Assembly (NCBI GenBank): GCA_019636795.1
Contig: JAHBWW010000002.1
Coordinates: 620,001-684,000 of the forward strand
Direction: 5' to 3'
Source: Phycisphaeraceae bacterium
GTDB lineage: Bacteria; Planctomycetota; Phycisphaerae; Phycisphaerales; UBA1924
DNA: 64,000 bases
A model generated the notes under the pieces. The model searched no databases. It had not been told where the DNA came from and saw only the letters and a list, made by a program, of their open reading frames with translations. Below, piece after piece: positions 42,962 to 51,294 of this stretch (its first letter is position 1; the number at the start of each line of letters is the position of its first letter). The translations under genes and the position numbers were made by a program.

Positions 42962-44290
42962 TCAAGCCGTGAATCGACGCACGCAGATGGTGTCGTTCTG
43001 TCCGCCAAACCCGAAGGAGTTTGAAAGACACACATCAACGCCGCCCACCGGGTTCATGTCGCGCGCAACGTTGGCAACGTGATCAAGATCACACTCGGGG
43101 TCTGCTGTGTGCAAGTTGATCGTCGGCGGGACGCGCCCTGTTTCGATCGCCTTGACACACGTCATCAACTCGACCGCCCCCGCCGCCTGTATCAAATGCC
43201 CGAGCATGCTCTTGACCGAACTGAACGGAACCTCAGGCGCTAGCGTACCAAAAACGCCCTTGACCGCAGTCGTCTCGATCCCGTCGTTCTCCGGCGTTCC
43301 CGTGCCGTGGGCGCTGATGTACTGCACAGGGGCTCGCCCGCGTGCGTCACGCTGCTTCGGGTCGATGCCCGCCTGCGCCAGCGCGCGGTTCATCGCCACC
43401 TGCGCCCCCTGCCCCTGCGGCTGAATGTCCGTAATGCGAAACGCGTCGGCCGACGAACCAAACCCCGCGACTTCGGCCAGTGGCTTGGCCCCGCGCGCCA
43501 GCGCGTGTTCCAATTCCTCGAGTACGATCATGCCCGCGCCTTCGCCCATGACAAAACCTTCACGAGTCTGATCGAACGGGCGTGATGCAGTCATCGGCTC
43601 CTCACGCCGCGTGCTCATCGCTGTCAGCCTGATGAACCCGGTCATGCCCAGCGGGTGAATCATCGAATGCGAGCCGCCCGCGAGCATCACTTCCGCATCG
43701 CCGCGACGGATCGTTTCGAATGCTTCCCCAACCGCCTGCGTGCTGGCTGCGCACGCCGTCATGCAGTTGAACGCCGGCCCACGACACCCAAATGCGTGCG
43801 CCAGATACGACAAGGCAACGTGAGGCTCCTGCTCGATCTCGCGCCGAGCAGTCAATCGCTGACGTGCGCTGGCCATCCATCGCTGGCCGTCAATGCGCTC
43901 GCCCGTCCACCCTGCCAGGTGCGCCGCCACAAAATTGTCAAAGTCGAGGCTGCCCTCGCCACACCCGAGGTACAACCCGAATCGCCGCGCATCGATGTTG
44001 TCCATCGTGCCCAGCCCCGCCTGTGCAATCGCCCGGCTCGCTGCGCCAAGCGCAAACTGAATCCCCAGCCCCGATCCGACAAACGGGCCAGAGCGCTCCC
44101 CCATCACCTCGGCCAGCGAAAACCCGCGCACCTCGGCTGCAAAACTCGTCGCAAATGTGCGCGCGTCGTACCGCTGCACCGGACCCACCGCGCTCTGAGC
44201 AGCAAGCAGGCGCGACCACACCGCATCCACATCAAACCCCAGAGGCGTCACCCACCCCATGCCCGTGATGACAACGCGCCGAGCGCTCAT
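42962..44290 (-). CDS. Beta-ketoacyl synthase, FabF-like, catalytic triad intact
   Basis: 442 residues. RRVVITGMGWVTPLGFD opens a thiolase-fold condensing enzyme. The nucleophile is Cys180 in NCMTACAASTQAVGEAF. The two catalytic His are His328 in YISAHGTGTPENDGIE and His365 in SMLGHLIQAAGAVE, and the C-terminal SNSFGFGGQNDTICV closes the active site. It should condense acyl and malonyl-ACP units. Primary FabF usually sits beside acpP and fabG, and no ACP gene is here. It is the last gene of a minus-strand set with the degenerate ketosynthase and the GxxExxY-like gene; 12 bases separate it from the latter. A dedicated lipid or polyketide product seems likelier than bulk fatty acid. Confidence 0.9.
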   Translation of the reverse strand: MSARRVVITGMGWVTPLGFDVDAVWSRLLAAQSAVGPVQRYDARTFATSFAAEVRGFSLAEVMGERSGPFVGSGLGIQFALGAASRAIAQAGLGTMDNIDARRFGLYLGCGEGSLDFDNFVAAHLAGWTGERIDGQRWMASARQRLTARREIEQEPHVALSYLAHAFGCRGPAFNCMTACAASTQAVGEAFETIRRGDAEVMLAGGSHSMIHPLGMTGFIRLTAMSTRREEPMTASRPFDQTREGFVMGEGAGMIVLEELEHALARGAKPLAEVAGFGSSADAFRITDIQPQGQGAQVAMNRALAQAGIDPKQRDARGRAPVQYISAHGTGTPENDGIETTAVKGVFGTLAPEVPFSSVKSMLGHLIQAAGAVELMTCVKAIETGRVPPTINLHTADPECDLDHVANVARDMNPVGGVDVCLSNSFGFGGQNDTICVRRFTA

Positions 44291-44302
44291 CGTGCTGCCC
44301 GA

Positions 44303-44926
44303 TCATTCGCTCTCTTCGTCATCATCCTCATACTCATCGTCGTCCTCGTACTCATCGTCGTCCTCGTACTCCTCATCGCCTTCCTGCTCAGCCCGCATCG
44401 CTGCAAGCTTGTCGGGATTCAGCACCCGCACGAGTCCGTCCTTGAGCCTCCGCTCGCCAAAGTTGATAATCAGCCCAAGTTCCACGTCCGCTGCCCGCAA
44501 CTGCGCCCGCAGTTCCGTGCGCTCGTGTGCGCGCACATCGCGCTGGTCGGCCATGATCTTGACGAGAAATCTCTTGCCGACGTACACGTCGGCCCGCGCC
44601 TGCCCGACGACATGATCCCCGAAACGCACATCAAACCCATGATCGACGCTGAACTCGATGCCTTCGGTCTTGAGCGCGTGGTTCAGCGCATTGGCATACA
44701 GATCTCGCGCGAACCCAGGCCCAAGAGCCTTGTGCACTTCGATCGCGCACCCGATCACGCGCCGACTCAACTCCGTGAGGTTCGGATCCAGCTCCGAAAG
44801 TGGTGTACCGTGTGAGCCTTCATCATGGCGACGTCCCCCACCCCGCCGGGGATCGTGACGTCCTCTGTTGTCGTGTCTGCGGTTGTCGTGGCGCCGATCG
44901 TCGCGCGAATCCGAGTAGTGTGGCAC
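44303..44926 (-). CDS. GxxExxY-like protein with lost nuclease residues and acidic repeat tail
   Basis: 207 residues. The middle (about 45-168) matches the GxxExxY family of the PD-(D/E)xK superfamily: VIGCAIEVHKALGPGFARDLY, GQARADVYVG, VELGLIINFGERRLKDGL. The signature Gly-x-x-Glu-x-x-Tyr reads GFARDLY here, with Arg for Glu. The strand expected to carry E-x-K (usually IVELKA) reads LVKIMA, so the metal-binding residues appear lost. The N-terminal 40 residues are Arg/Asp/His-rich (DRRHDNRRHDNRG) and the last ~28 are (DDDEYE)n. GTG 44926 has AGGAGA seven bases upstream. It sits between two ketosynthase genes. Function unknown; binding rather than cutting seems likely. Confidence 0.78.
   Translation of the reverse strand: MPHYSDSRDDRRHDNRRHDNRGRHDPRRGGGRRHDEGSHGTPLSELDPNLTELSRRVIGCAIEVHKALGPGFARDLYANALNHALKTEGIEFSVDHGFDVRFGDHVVGQARADVYVGKRFLVKIMADQRDVRAHERTELRAQLRAADVELGLIINFGERRLKDGLVRVLNPDKLAAMRAEQEGDEEYEDDDEYEDDDEYEDDDEESE
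44315..44368 (-). repeat. About three 18-bp tandem repeats coding an acidic tail
   Basis: Two exact copies of an 18-base unit lie at 44333-44350 and 44351-44368, with a degenerate third copy at 44315-44332. They keep the reading frame and encode (DDDEYE)n at the C-terminus of the GxxExxY-like protein. Slippage could change the tail length in steps of six residues. Confidence 0.8.
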
Positions 44927-44966
44927 AGTGAAGTCTCCTGAACATGAAGAAAGTGTCTGTCGTGTA

Positions 44967-46328
44967 TCATAAGGACGAAAGGATCAACGCCGCGTTCTGT
45001 CCCCCAAGCGCCGGGGCGCACACGAGAACATGCCCAAGTTGTGCCGATCGAGCAGGTGCACGGCCGGCATCCAGTCCATCCGCAACTGCCCCGCTCTGGA
45101 TCCGTGCAGACAGCGCCTGATGTCTGATCGCCAGAGCCGCTGCCGCTGCCATCAAACCGCCCTGACCGGCTGAGCAGTTTCCCAGATTCGGCGTGATGGT
45201 CAGGAGCGGTATCGACCCGAGCCGAGGCCCGAACACTTCGCGCAGCGCCCCCGCTTCGCGTGTGTCCAGATCGCGCACTCCGAGTCCAAGAGGCACGATC
45301 GCATCGATATCGCTGGTCGAGAGCCCCGCATCGCGCAGGGCCGACTCGATCGCGTCGACCAGACCCCGATCCACGTTCGTCTCTTCGGGCTCCCACACAC
45401 CGGTCGGGAGCAGCGCCGAACGCGTCTGGGCCGCCCCGAACCCGCTGATGCGTGCATACGCCTGCGCACCACGCGCCCGGGCATGTTCGCGCTCTTCGAC
45501 GATCAGAACCGCGCCTGCCTCGCCAAGGACACCACCGACCGATTCGGGCGAATATGGCCGAACCACGCGCGTGCCATCCGTCTCGGAGGTGTGGGCAATC
45601 CGTCCAGCCAGGTCCATGCGCGTCATCGCCATGTAGTTCAGTTTCGATTCTGCGCCGCCACTGAAGCACGCGTCAGCGTCGCCGCGCTGTATCACCCGCA
45701 TCGACTCTCCGATGCTCAGCAGGCCGCTGGCCTCGGCGCAGGTGATTGTGTTGCTCGGACCTTCAGCCCCATGCAGAATCGTGACATGGCACGCCAGCAT
45801 GTTCGGAAGGTACTTGAGTAACCAAAGCGGCGGAAGATGGTTCATGCCCCCATCGCCGGCACCCGACCCATCGAGAGCCTCAGCTGTACCCCAGGCCCGC
45901 AGACTGAACTCGCCCGAATCGTCAAGAGACTTGCTGAACGCCTGCCCAAGTTCATCAGCCTCGGCCGCGATCAATCCCGCACCGATCTGGCACCCCAATC
46001 TGGGTGATGCAAGAGTCGGATTTTCCGCACCCTCAGCCCGCGTCACCAGTCCGGCATCCGCCACTGCCAGCGACGCCGCGGTCACCGCCAGCGCCGTGTC
46101 GCGCGCCATGACCTTGGTGGCCTTGCGATAATGCTTGGGTAGAAAGTCACGCACTTCAAACGGCGCGCTCTCGCCACCCAGCCGGCACGGCATCGAATCC
46201 GCATCCACCCGTTGCAACTCCCGCAGCGCGCAGATACCCTCGACAAGCCCGTTCCAGAACTCATCCTTACCCAGCCCGAGGGCGCAGATCGTTCCGATAC
46301 CACTGATGACAACTTCACGACGCATCAA
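44967..46328 (-). CDS. Ketosynthase-fold protein without catalytic residues (chain-length-factor-like)
   Basis: 453 residues with the condensing-enzyme fold: REVVISGIGTICALGLG, KVMARDTALAVTAASLAVAD, IQRGDADACFSGGAESKLNY, and a C-terminal GGQNAALIL. The nucleophile position, fixed by spacing to RGDAD, is Glu199 (TCAEASGLLSIG; a Cys lies two residues earlier). The first catalytic His (HGTGT) is Leu348 in VPLGLGVRD, and the second (GHL) is Asn384 in NLGNCSAGQG. All three residues are thus replaced. This resembles the chain length factor (KS-beta) subunit that pairs with an active ketosynthase in type II polyketide and aryl-polyene systems. The intact partner is at 42962-44290 on the same strand. 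Confidence 0.82.
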   Translation of the reverse strand: MMRREVVISGIGTICALGLGKDEFWNGLVEGICALRELQRVDADSMPCRLGGESAPFEVRDFLPKHYRKATKVMARDTALAVTAASLAVADAGLVTRAEGAENPTLASPRLGCQIGAGLIAAEADELGQAFSKSLDDSGEFSLRAWGTAEALDGSGAGDGGMNHLPPLWLLKYLPNMLACHVTILHGAEGPSNTITCAEASGLLSIGESMRVIQRGDADACFSGGAESKLNYMAMTRMDLAGRIAHTSETDGTRVVRPYSPESVGGVLGEAGAVLIVEEREHARARGAQAYARISGFGAAQTRSALLPTGVWEPEETNVDRGLVDAIESALRDAGLSTSDIDAIVPLGLGVRDLDTREAGALREVFGPRLGSIPLLTITPNLGNCSAGQGGLMAAAAALAIRHQALSARIQSGAVADGLDAGRAPARSAQLGHVLVCAPALGGQNAALILSSL

Positions 46329-46421
46329 GTCCCAAGTCTACCGGCCTCGAACCCCCCATGTCGCCTTGGCGTCTACCCCTAGTCGTGCACTCGCCAGACT
46401 CTGGCCGATGAGATTCACAGC

Positions 46422-46931
46422 GTGACCTCTCAGGAACACACACCTCTCCGTTCCCTCTTCGGCCCGTTCGATCCGGGATGGCTGTACCTGCTCGCAGGTC
46501 TGGGATTGCTCTCGGCCTCAGCTCTTATCCCCGCCCAGAAAGACCTCGCCGACGCCCGCTGGCGCCGCGATACAGCCCTTCAACTCGAGCAACATCGCCT
46601 CGATCGCCTTGAACGGTACCACGCCTACCGCGATTCCCTCAAACAGGGTGATCCGAACCTGACACAAAGCCTTGCAGCCTCTCAACTCGGTTTGGTCCCG
46701 TCAGGACAAACCCCACTGACATCCGCTTCGATGCCCGCACTCCGGCATGCGTCGATTTTTCATGAGCTCGAGCCGCCGCCCATCGAAGTTGTCACCCCCA
46801 CATCAAGGGTGTCGATGCTTCAGCGTCTTGTGACCGCTCGCGATTCGCGACTGTGGATTATTGCTGCAGCTGCGATTTGCCTGCTTTTCGGGGCCTTGCC
46901 ACGGTCGGGCAGTCAGGCCGATGACGCCTGA
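46422..46931 (+). CDS. Membrane protein of unknown function with two terminal helices
   Basis: 169 residues from GTG 46422. The first helix is WLYLLAGLGLLSASALIPA (about residues 20-38). A charged coiled-coil-like segment (RDTALQLEQHRLDRLERYHA) and a Ser/Pro-rich loop follow. A second helix, LWIIAAAAICLLFGALP, lies near the C-terminus. The loop should face the periplasm or the cytoplasm, with both ends on the opposite side. I recognise no family. It immediately precedes rnpA, whose upstream in-frame ATG at 46921 lies inside the end of this gene, so it may be the first gene of the rnpA-yidD-tetR run. Confidence 0.7.
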   Translation: MTSQEHTPLRSLFGPFDPGWLYLLAGLGLLSASALIPAQKDLADARWRRDTALQLEQHRLDRLERYHAYRDSLKQGDPNLTQSLAASQLGLVPSGQTPLTSASMPALRHASIFHELEPPPIEVVTPTSRVSMLQRLVTARDSRLWIIAAAAICLLFGALPRSGSQADDA

Positions 46932-46956
46932 GGATGTCGGGCTGTACGATCACAGG

Positions 46957-47361
46957 ATGGCACTTTTTGCCCCATTCAGACCTCGGCATCGGCTCAGCCA
47001 CGCGCGCGAGTTTCGGGCGGTCTATGACACACGGCTCAAAAAACCCCGGGGACCGCTCATCGTCTGGGCGTGTGCGACCGAACACCGCGAGCACCGTCTG
47101 GGGCTCTCGATCGGCCGACGGGTCGGACCTGCTGTCGCGCGGAACGCGGTCAAGCGCCGCTTACGAGAGGCCTTTCGTCTGTCGCAAGCCGAGTTTCCCA
47201 TCCCCCCGGACGGCGGGGGGTACGATCTTGTAGTCGGAGCCCAGCCCCACGATCTGCTCACCATGCAGGCCTATCGCGTCCTGCTCCTTGAGGCTGTTCA
47301 TGCACTGCACCGGGAACACTGCCGACGCCAGCGACGAACATCCGACTCAGGGCAAACCTGA
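46957..47361 (+). CDS. rnpA: Ribonuclease P protein component
   Basis: 134 residues from ATG 46957. It has RHRLSHAREFRAVYDTRLKK, RLGLSIGRRVGPAVARNAVK and the RNR-type basic motif continuing RRLREAFRLSQ, then YDLVVGAQPHDLLTM. This is the order of strands and RNA-binding helix found in RnpA. It binds the catalytic RNase P RNA and helps mature the 5' ends of tRNAs. An ATG at 46921 is in frame but would overlap the previous gene. yidD starts inside its 3' end. The usual upstream neighbour rpmH is not here. Confidence 0.9.
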   Translation: MALFAPFRPRHRLSHAREFRAVYDTRLKKPRGPLIVWACATEHREHRLGLSIGRRVGPAVARNAVKRRLREAFRLSQAEFPIPPDGGGYDLVVGAQPHDLLTMQAYRVLLLEAVHALHREHCRRQRRTSDSGQT

Positions 47362-47731
47362 CGCGGCAACAGCACCCCCAAAACCGGTCATTGGTGTGCG
47401 TCGTGTCTTGATTTGGCCTTTTGTGGCGGTGATTTTTGCGTATCGTGCGACGCTGTCGCCGTTCGTTGGCAGGCAATGTCGATTTCACCCGACATGCTCG
47501 CTCTACGCCTTGGACGCTTACCGGCGTCACGGCGCTTGGATCGGCACGACCCTGACTTTCAAGCGCGTGTTGAGGTGCCATCCCTTTTCGAGGGGTGGGT
47601 ACGACCCGGTGCCGATCGATCGACCAGAGCGTACCAAGGGGCGTTCGTCCCCTACAGTCAGGCTTGCCGATGATGGCATGGCGCATCCTTCTCTTCATGA
47701 TACGCGCACCGTCGAAGGGCCATCCTCATGA
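47300..47731 (+). CDS. yidD: Membrane protein insertion efficiency factor YidD
   Basis: 143 residues from ATG 47300, overlapping rnpA by 62 bases; a GTG at 47396 is an alternative that removes the overlap. The core has the membrane-associated helix VLIWPFVAVIFAYRATLSPF and the family signature: QCRFHPTCSLYALDAYRRHG, LTFKRVLRCHPFSRGG and YDPVP, with three conserved Cys. YidD assists YidC/Sec insertion of inner-membrane proteins. The ~30-residue C-terminal tail (TKGRSSPTVRLADDG) is longer than usual. yidC does not follow; a TetR gene overlaps its stop by four bases instead. Confidence 0.9.
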   Translation: MHCTGNTADASDEHPTQGKPDAATAPPKPVIGVRRVLIWPFVAVIFAYRATLSPFVGRQCRFHPTCSLYALDAYRRHGAWIGTTLTFKRVLRCHPFSRGGYDPVPIDRPERTKGRSSPTVRLADDGMAHPSLHDTRTVEGPSS

Positions 47732-48333
47732 GCCGACTTCCAGCCGCCAAGCGGCGCGAACAACTGCTCGACTGCGCTGCAGAACTCTTTGCAGCCCAAG
47801 GTTATGCGCGCGCGACAACCGCTCAGTTGGCCAAGTCTGCGGGCGTGACCGAGCCGATCATCTACCGCCACTTCAAATCCAAGCGGGACCTGTTCGTTGC
47901 CCTGATCGAGCGTACGGGCAAACGCACGCTGACGCGCTGGGAGCAGGATCTGGAGGGTGCAGACGATCCTGGCGAGCGTCTGCGTCGTCTGATTGGCGAC
48001 AATCCGATGGTGGCTGAGGGTGGGCGCGAGGCGTATCGGGTGTTTCTACAGGCCATCAGCGAGGTGGATGACGACATGATTCAGGCTGCGATCGCGCGCC
48101 ATATCGCCAGTGTGCACACATTCCTTGAGAAGGAGATTGTGCGCGCGCAGGAAGCTCATCGCGTCACGAATAAGTACACGGCGGAAGTGCTAGCCTGGCT
48201 GATGATCAACATCGGGATGGGCTACGGCGTGCTTTCGGCCATGAAGATCCGCAACCACGGCATTGACGCCAGCGGGACACACGTGCAGGAGGTTCTGTCG
48301 CGTGTGCTGGTCGGACGCCCGCCGGAGAAGTAG
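47728..48333 (+). CDS. TetR/AcrR-family transcriptional regulator
   Basis: 201 residues. The N-terminal helix-turn-helix is RREQLLDCAAELFAAQG followed by TTAQLAKSAGVTEPIIYRHF and KSKRDLFVALIER, a complete TetR_N domain. The C-terminal half is helical (FLQAISEVDDDMIQAAIARH, VLAWLMINIGMGYGVLSAM) and would form the ligand pocket and dimer face. The start overlaps the yidD stop (ATGA) and the cysteine desulfurase gene follows without a gap, so it is embedded in an operon. It might regulate this operon or an efflux system. I saw no clear palindromic operator. Confidence 0.9.
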   Translation: MSRLPAAKRREQLLDCAAELFAAQGYARATTAQLAKSAGVTEPIIYRHFKSKRDLFVALIERTGKRTLTRWEQDLEGADDPGERLRRLIGDNPMVAEGGREAYRVFLQAISEVDDDMIQAAIARHIASVHTFLEKEIVRAQEAHRVTNKYTAEVLAWLMINIGMGYGVLSAMKIRNHGIDASGTHVQEVLSRVLVGRPPEK

Positions 48334-49488
48334 GTGCACCGGCCGTTGATCTATCTCGATAACAATGCCACCACGCGCCCGAGTGAGTCTGTGTGCGCCG
48401 CTGTGCAGCGCGCCTGCTCCGAACTCTGGGCCAACCCATCGAGCGTGCACCGCGAGGGTCAGCGTGTGCGGGCTGCGGTCGAGCTGGCGCGGGCCGAGGT
48501 TGCTGCCCTGATCGGGGCCGAGCCGAAAGAGTTGACGTTCACCTCGGGCGGGACAGAATCGATCCACCTTGCCTTGCGTGGGGTGTTGGCGACATCCAAG
48601 ACGCCGGTGCTGGCCACGACCGCGATTGAACATGCCGCCATTCGCGATCTGGCAGCCCAACTCGAGAAGTACGGCGGGGTGCAAGTCCACTGGTTGCCTC
48701 TCAAGCCGGGCGGCCTGATCGACCTCGACGCGGCGGCACCGTTGATCGCATCGGCCACGCTCGTGAGCGTGCAGTGGGCGAACAACGAAACGGGTGTGAT
48801 TCAACCCGTTGGGGAGATAGCCACCCTCTGCCAGAGCGCTGGGGTTCCATTTCATTGCGATGCGACGCAATGGGTCGGGCGGATGCCGCTGGATTTGAAT
48901 GCTTCGCCATCCGTCGGTGTCGATCTGATGACCTTTTCTGCCCACAAGTTTCATGGGCCCAAGGGGGTCGGGGCGTTGTGGGTGCGCAAAGGGCTGGGCG
49001 TGCGGCCGACGATGCCCGGATCGCACGAATTGGGTCGGCGCGGGGGCACTGAAAACGTGCCCGGCATTCTGGGCATGGGTGCGGCTGCGATCGAAGCGGG
49101 ACAGTGGCTGGCTCGGCCCGGGGAGCGTGACCGGCTCGCGGGCATGCGCGACCGCTTTGAAACTAAAATCGAGTCACGGTGCCCGTCGGCCGCGATCAAC
49201 GCCCCGCCCGGGCGCGCGCCACGACTGTGGAATACCACCAATATCGGGTTCTCGCGACTGGAAGCCGAGGCCTTGTTGATGCTCCTGAGCGAGCGCGGGG
49301 TGTGTGCTTCGGCCGGGGCGGCGTGCTCGTCGGGCTCGCTGGATCCGTCGCCGGTGCTGCTGGCGATGGGGGTGAGGCCGGAGGTGGCCCATGGGTCGAT
49401 CCGTATGAGTCTGTCGCGTGAAACGACGCCCGAGGAACTGGATCGGGCAGTCGAGATCATCGTTGAGGCTGTCGAGCGTCTGACATAG
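48334..49488 (+). CDS. Cysteine desulfurase (NifS/IscS family)
   Basis: 384 residues of a fold-type I PLP enzyme. It opens IYLDNNATTRPSESV. His100 stacks on the cofactor (IEHAAIRDL), SVQWANNETGVIQP contacts PLP, Lys205 in TFSAHKFHGPKG forms the Schiff base, and the active-site Cys331 lies in SAGAACSSGSLDPSP. It supplies sulfane sulfur for Fe-S clusters or thiolated tRNA. The GTG start at 48334 abuts the TetR stop codon. The Cys-loop spacing places it closer to NifS/IscS than to SufS. No scaffold gene (iscU, sufB) is adjacent, so the pathway is not fixed by context. Confidence 0.93.
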   Translation: MHRPLIYLDNNATTRPSESVCAAVQRACSELWANPSSVHREGQRVRAAVELARAEVAALIGAEPKELTFTSGGTESIHLALRGVLATSKTPVLATTAIEHAAIRDLAAQLEKYGGVQVHWLPLKPGGLIDLDAAAPLIASATLVSVQWANNETGVIQPVGEIATLCQSAGVPFHCDATQWVGRMPLDLNASPSVGVDLMTFSAHKFHGPKGVGALWVRKGLGVRPTMPGSHELGRRGGTENVPGILGMGAAAIEAGQWLARPGERDRLAGMRDRFETKIESRCPSAAINAPPGRAPRLWNTTNIGFSRLEAEALLMLLSERGVCASAGAACSSGSLDPSPVLLAMGVRPEVAHGSIRMSLSRETTPEELDRAVEIIVEAVERLT

Positions 49489-49532
49489 GGTGGATCGTGG
49501 CACGCGAGCGGGGATTGGTGTACCCTCTTCGC

Positions 49533-50306
49533 ATGACACAAATTCCTTATGTCTCGGATCCGTACGGACACGATCACCTGTCCGAGCCGCCGCGCACGAG
49601 TCTGATGGCGATCATTTCGATGGTGCTGAGTCTGATCGGGTGCTGTCTGCCGATCGGGTTTCTCGGAGCGATTCTCGGCGTGTTTTCGCTGGTGGGGATC
49701 AGTTCATCGAGAGGACGGGTCACGGGCAAAGGATTTGCTGTGGCGGGCATCATCATTGGTGTGATCAACACCGCCATACTGGTCAGCGCGTTCGTCGCCG
49801 CGGAGAAGGGGTTCAAGGCGTACATGGGCATCACCGAGCCGATCTATCTCAATCTTGAGGCTGGCGACTTCGACAGCGTGCGTTTGGCACTGTCAGGCGC
49901 GAGCGCAACGACGACAGATGAACAGTTCATTGCATTCCGCGATGCCTATCAGGCGGAGCTTGGGTCGTTCAGTCGCATGCCGAGCGGGTGGTTCGAATTG
50001 ATGACCAACTTTGTAGGGCCTGAGATTGGGCCAAACGTGGGTGTGTTCCAGGGTCGCAATGACATGATCCCCACGCCGGCGCACTTTGATCAGGGTGTTG
50101 CGCTGCTGATCTTCCAGTTCAATCCGGCACAGACCAGCGGTGGGCCGCCGCTCTTTGTGGATCTGTTCGTCGTGCTTCCTGACGGGACTGAGATTTTGTT
50201 GTCGGACTTTGCCTCGGTGTCGGCGGTGCCGCCAGCCGTGCCTGCAGTTCCGGCGCCTGTCGATCCAGCGCAACCGGACGAACCTGAGATGGATGACGAG
50301 GGTTGA
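49533..50306 (+). CDS. DUF4190-type membrane protein with an extracytoplasmic domain
   Basis: 257 residues from ATG 49533. Two adjoining hydrophobic helices (LMAIISMVLSLIGCCLPIGF, FAVAGIIIGVINTAILVSAF) with the SSRGRVTGKG turn match the DUF4190 tandem-helix module. The C-terminal ~150 residues form a soluble domain (FDSVRLALSGASATTTDEQF, GPEIGPNVGVFQGRNDMI, VALLIFQFNPAQ) and a Pro/Ala-rich acidic tail (VPAVPAPVDPAQPDEPEMDD). I do not know its function. It lies 44 bases after the cysteine desulfurase gene and 49 bases ahead of the MlaF-like ATPase gene, in the place where an MlaE permease would often be. Confidence 0.75.
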   Translation: MTQIPYVSDPYGHDHLSEPPRTSLMAIISMVLSLIGCCLPIGFLGAILGVFSLVGISSSRGRVTGKGFAVAGIIIGVINTAILVSAFVAAEKGFKAYMGITEPIYLNLEAGDFDSVRLALSGASATTTDEQFIAFRDAYQAELGSFSRMPSGWFELMTNFVGPEIGPNVGVFQGRNDMIPTPAHFDQGVALLIFQFNPAQTSGGPPLFVDLFVVLPDGTEILLSDFASVSAVPPAVPAVPAPVDPAQPDEPEMDDEG

Positions 50307-50355
50307 GCGGAATGCCGGCTCTGGAGGTTCGTTTGATCTTGATACTCGCTTGAGC

Positions 50356-51258
50356 ATGCCTGCAACAGAGGAACAACCCGCGATTCGTCTGCGCAACATC
50401 GTCAAGCGTTTCGGCGACCAGACCGTGCTTGACGGCATCAATCTCGACGTACGCCGGGGCGAGACGATGGTTGTCATGGGGGGCTCGGGCTCGGGCAAGA
50501 GCACGACGCTGCGGCTGCTCATTGGAACATTCCTTCCTGATGAGGGCACGATCGAGATCCTCGGGAAGAACGTCGGCACGATGAACGAAGAGGAATTCAA
50601 CGAAGTGCGCAAGCGTTTCGGTATTCTTTTTCAGTCTGGCGCGTTGTTCAACTCGATGACCATCGCTGAGAACGTCGCGCTGCCGCTGCGCGAGCATACG
50701 GACCTGGATCCGGAGATCATCGACATCACGGTGAAGATCAAACTCGAGCTTGTGGGGCTGCGCGAACATGCGGAGAAGTTTCCGGCCCAGCTCTCGGGCG
50801 GGATGAAGAAGCGTGCGGGGCTGGCGCGCGCGATGGCGCTGGACCCGGAGATTCTCTTTTACGACGAGCCTTCGGCCGGGCTTGATCCCGTCACGAGCGC
50901 GCAGATCGACCAACTGATCGTTTCGCTCAGCCGCCAACTCGGGGTCACGAGCGTCGTAGTGACGCACGAAATGGACTCGGCGTTCACGATTGCCGACCGC
51001 ATGGCCATGCTCGACAAGGGGCGCATGATCAAGATCGAGAGTCGCGACTGGTTCGCTCGGCTCCGCGATATGTCGAAGGATGAGGCCGCCCAGCTTGACG
51101 AAAATCACCGACTCATTCGCCAGTTCCTGCGGGGCGATGCCGAGGGCCCGATCACCGATCGTCGCAATGATCTGGGCTATGAAGCCGATTTGTTTGGTGC
51201 GAGCACTCCGCGGTTGTCGCCCGTCCCCAGTGTCGAACCCACGCGGGGCATCTCCTGA
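50356..51258 (+). CDS. ABC transporter ATP-binding protein, MlaF-like
   Basis: 300 residues from ATG 50356. Walker A is GGSGSGKSTTLRLLIG, the Q-loop region GILFQSGALFNSMT, the ABC signature LSGGMKKRAGLARAMAL, Walker B EILFYDEPSAGLDP, and the H-loop VTHEMDSAF. The phrase QSGALFNSMTIAENVALPL with an LSGGMKKR signature is typical of MlaF/Mkl, the ATPase of phospholipid-retrograde transport. The C-terminal ~50 residues extend beyond the family core. The next gene encodes an MCE (MlaD-like) protein, supporting a lipid-transport role. No MlaE permease gene is found within the window. Confidence 0.9.
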   Translation: MPATEEQPAIRLRNIVKRFGDQTVLDGINLDVRRGETMVVMGGSGSGKSTTLRLLIGTFLPDEGTIEILGKNVGTMNEEEFNEVRKRFGILFQSGALFNSMTIAENVALPLREHTDLDPEIIDITVKIKLELVGLREHAEKFPAQLSGGMKKRAGLARAMALDPEILFYDEPSAGLDPVTSAQIDQLIVSLSRQLGVTSVVVTHEMDSAFTIADRMAMLDKGRMIKIESRDWFARLRDMSKDEAAQLDENHRLIRQFLRGDAEGPITDRRNDLGYEADLFGASTPRLSPVPSVEPTRGIS

Positions 51259-51294
51259 CAGGAACAGACTTATGCAGAACATGAGGACAAACCG

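Noticed and set aside
44967-46328. A second active FabF-type ketosynthase
   Set aside because: By spacing to the RGDAD motif the nucleophile is Glu199, and both catalytic His positions are Leu and Asn; the nearby Cys197 is two residues off the nucleophile position.
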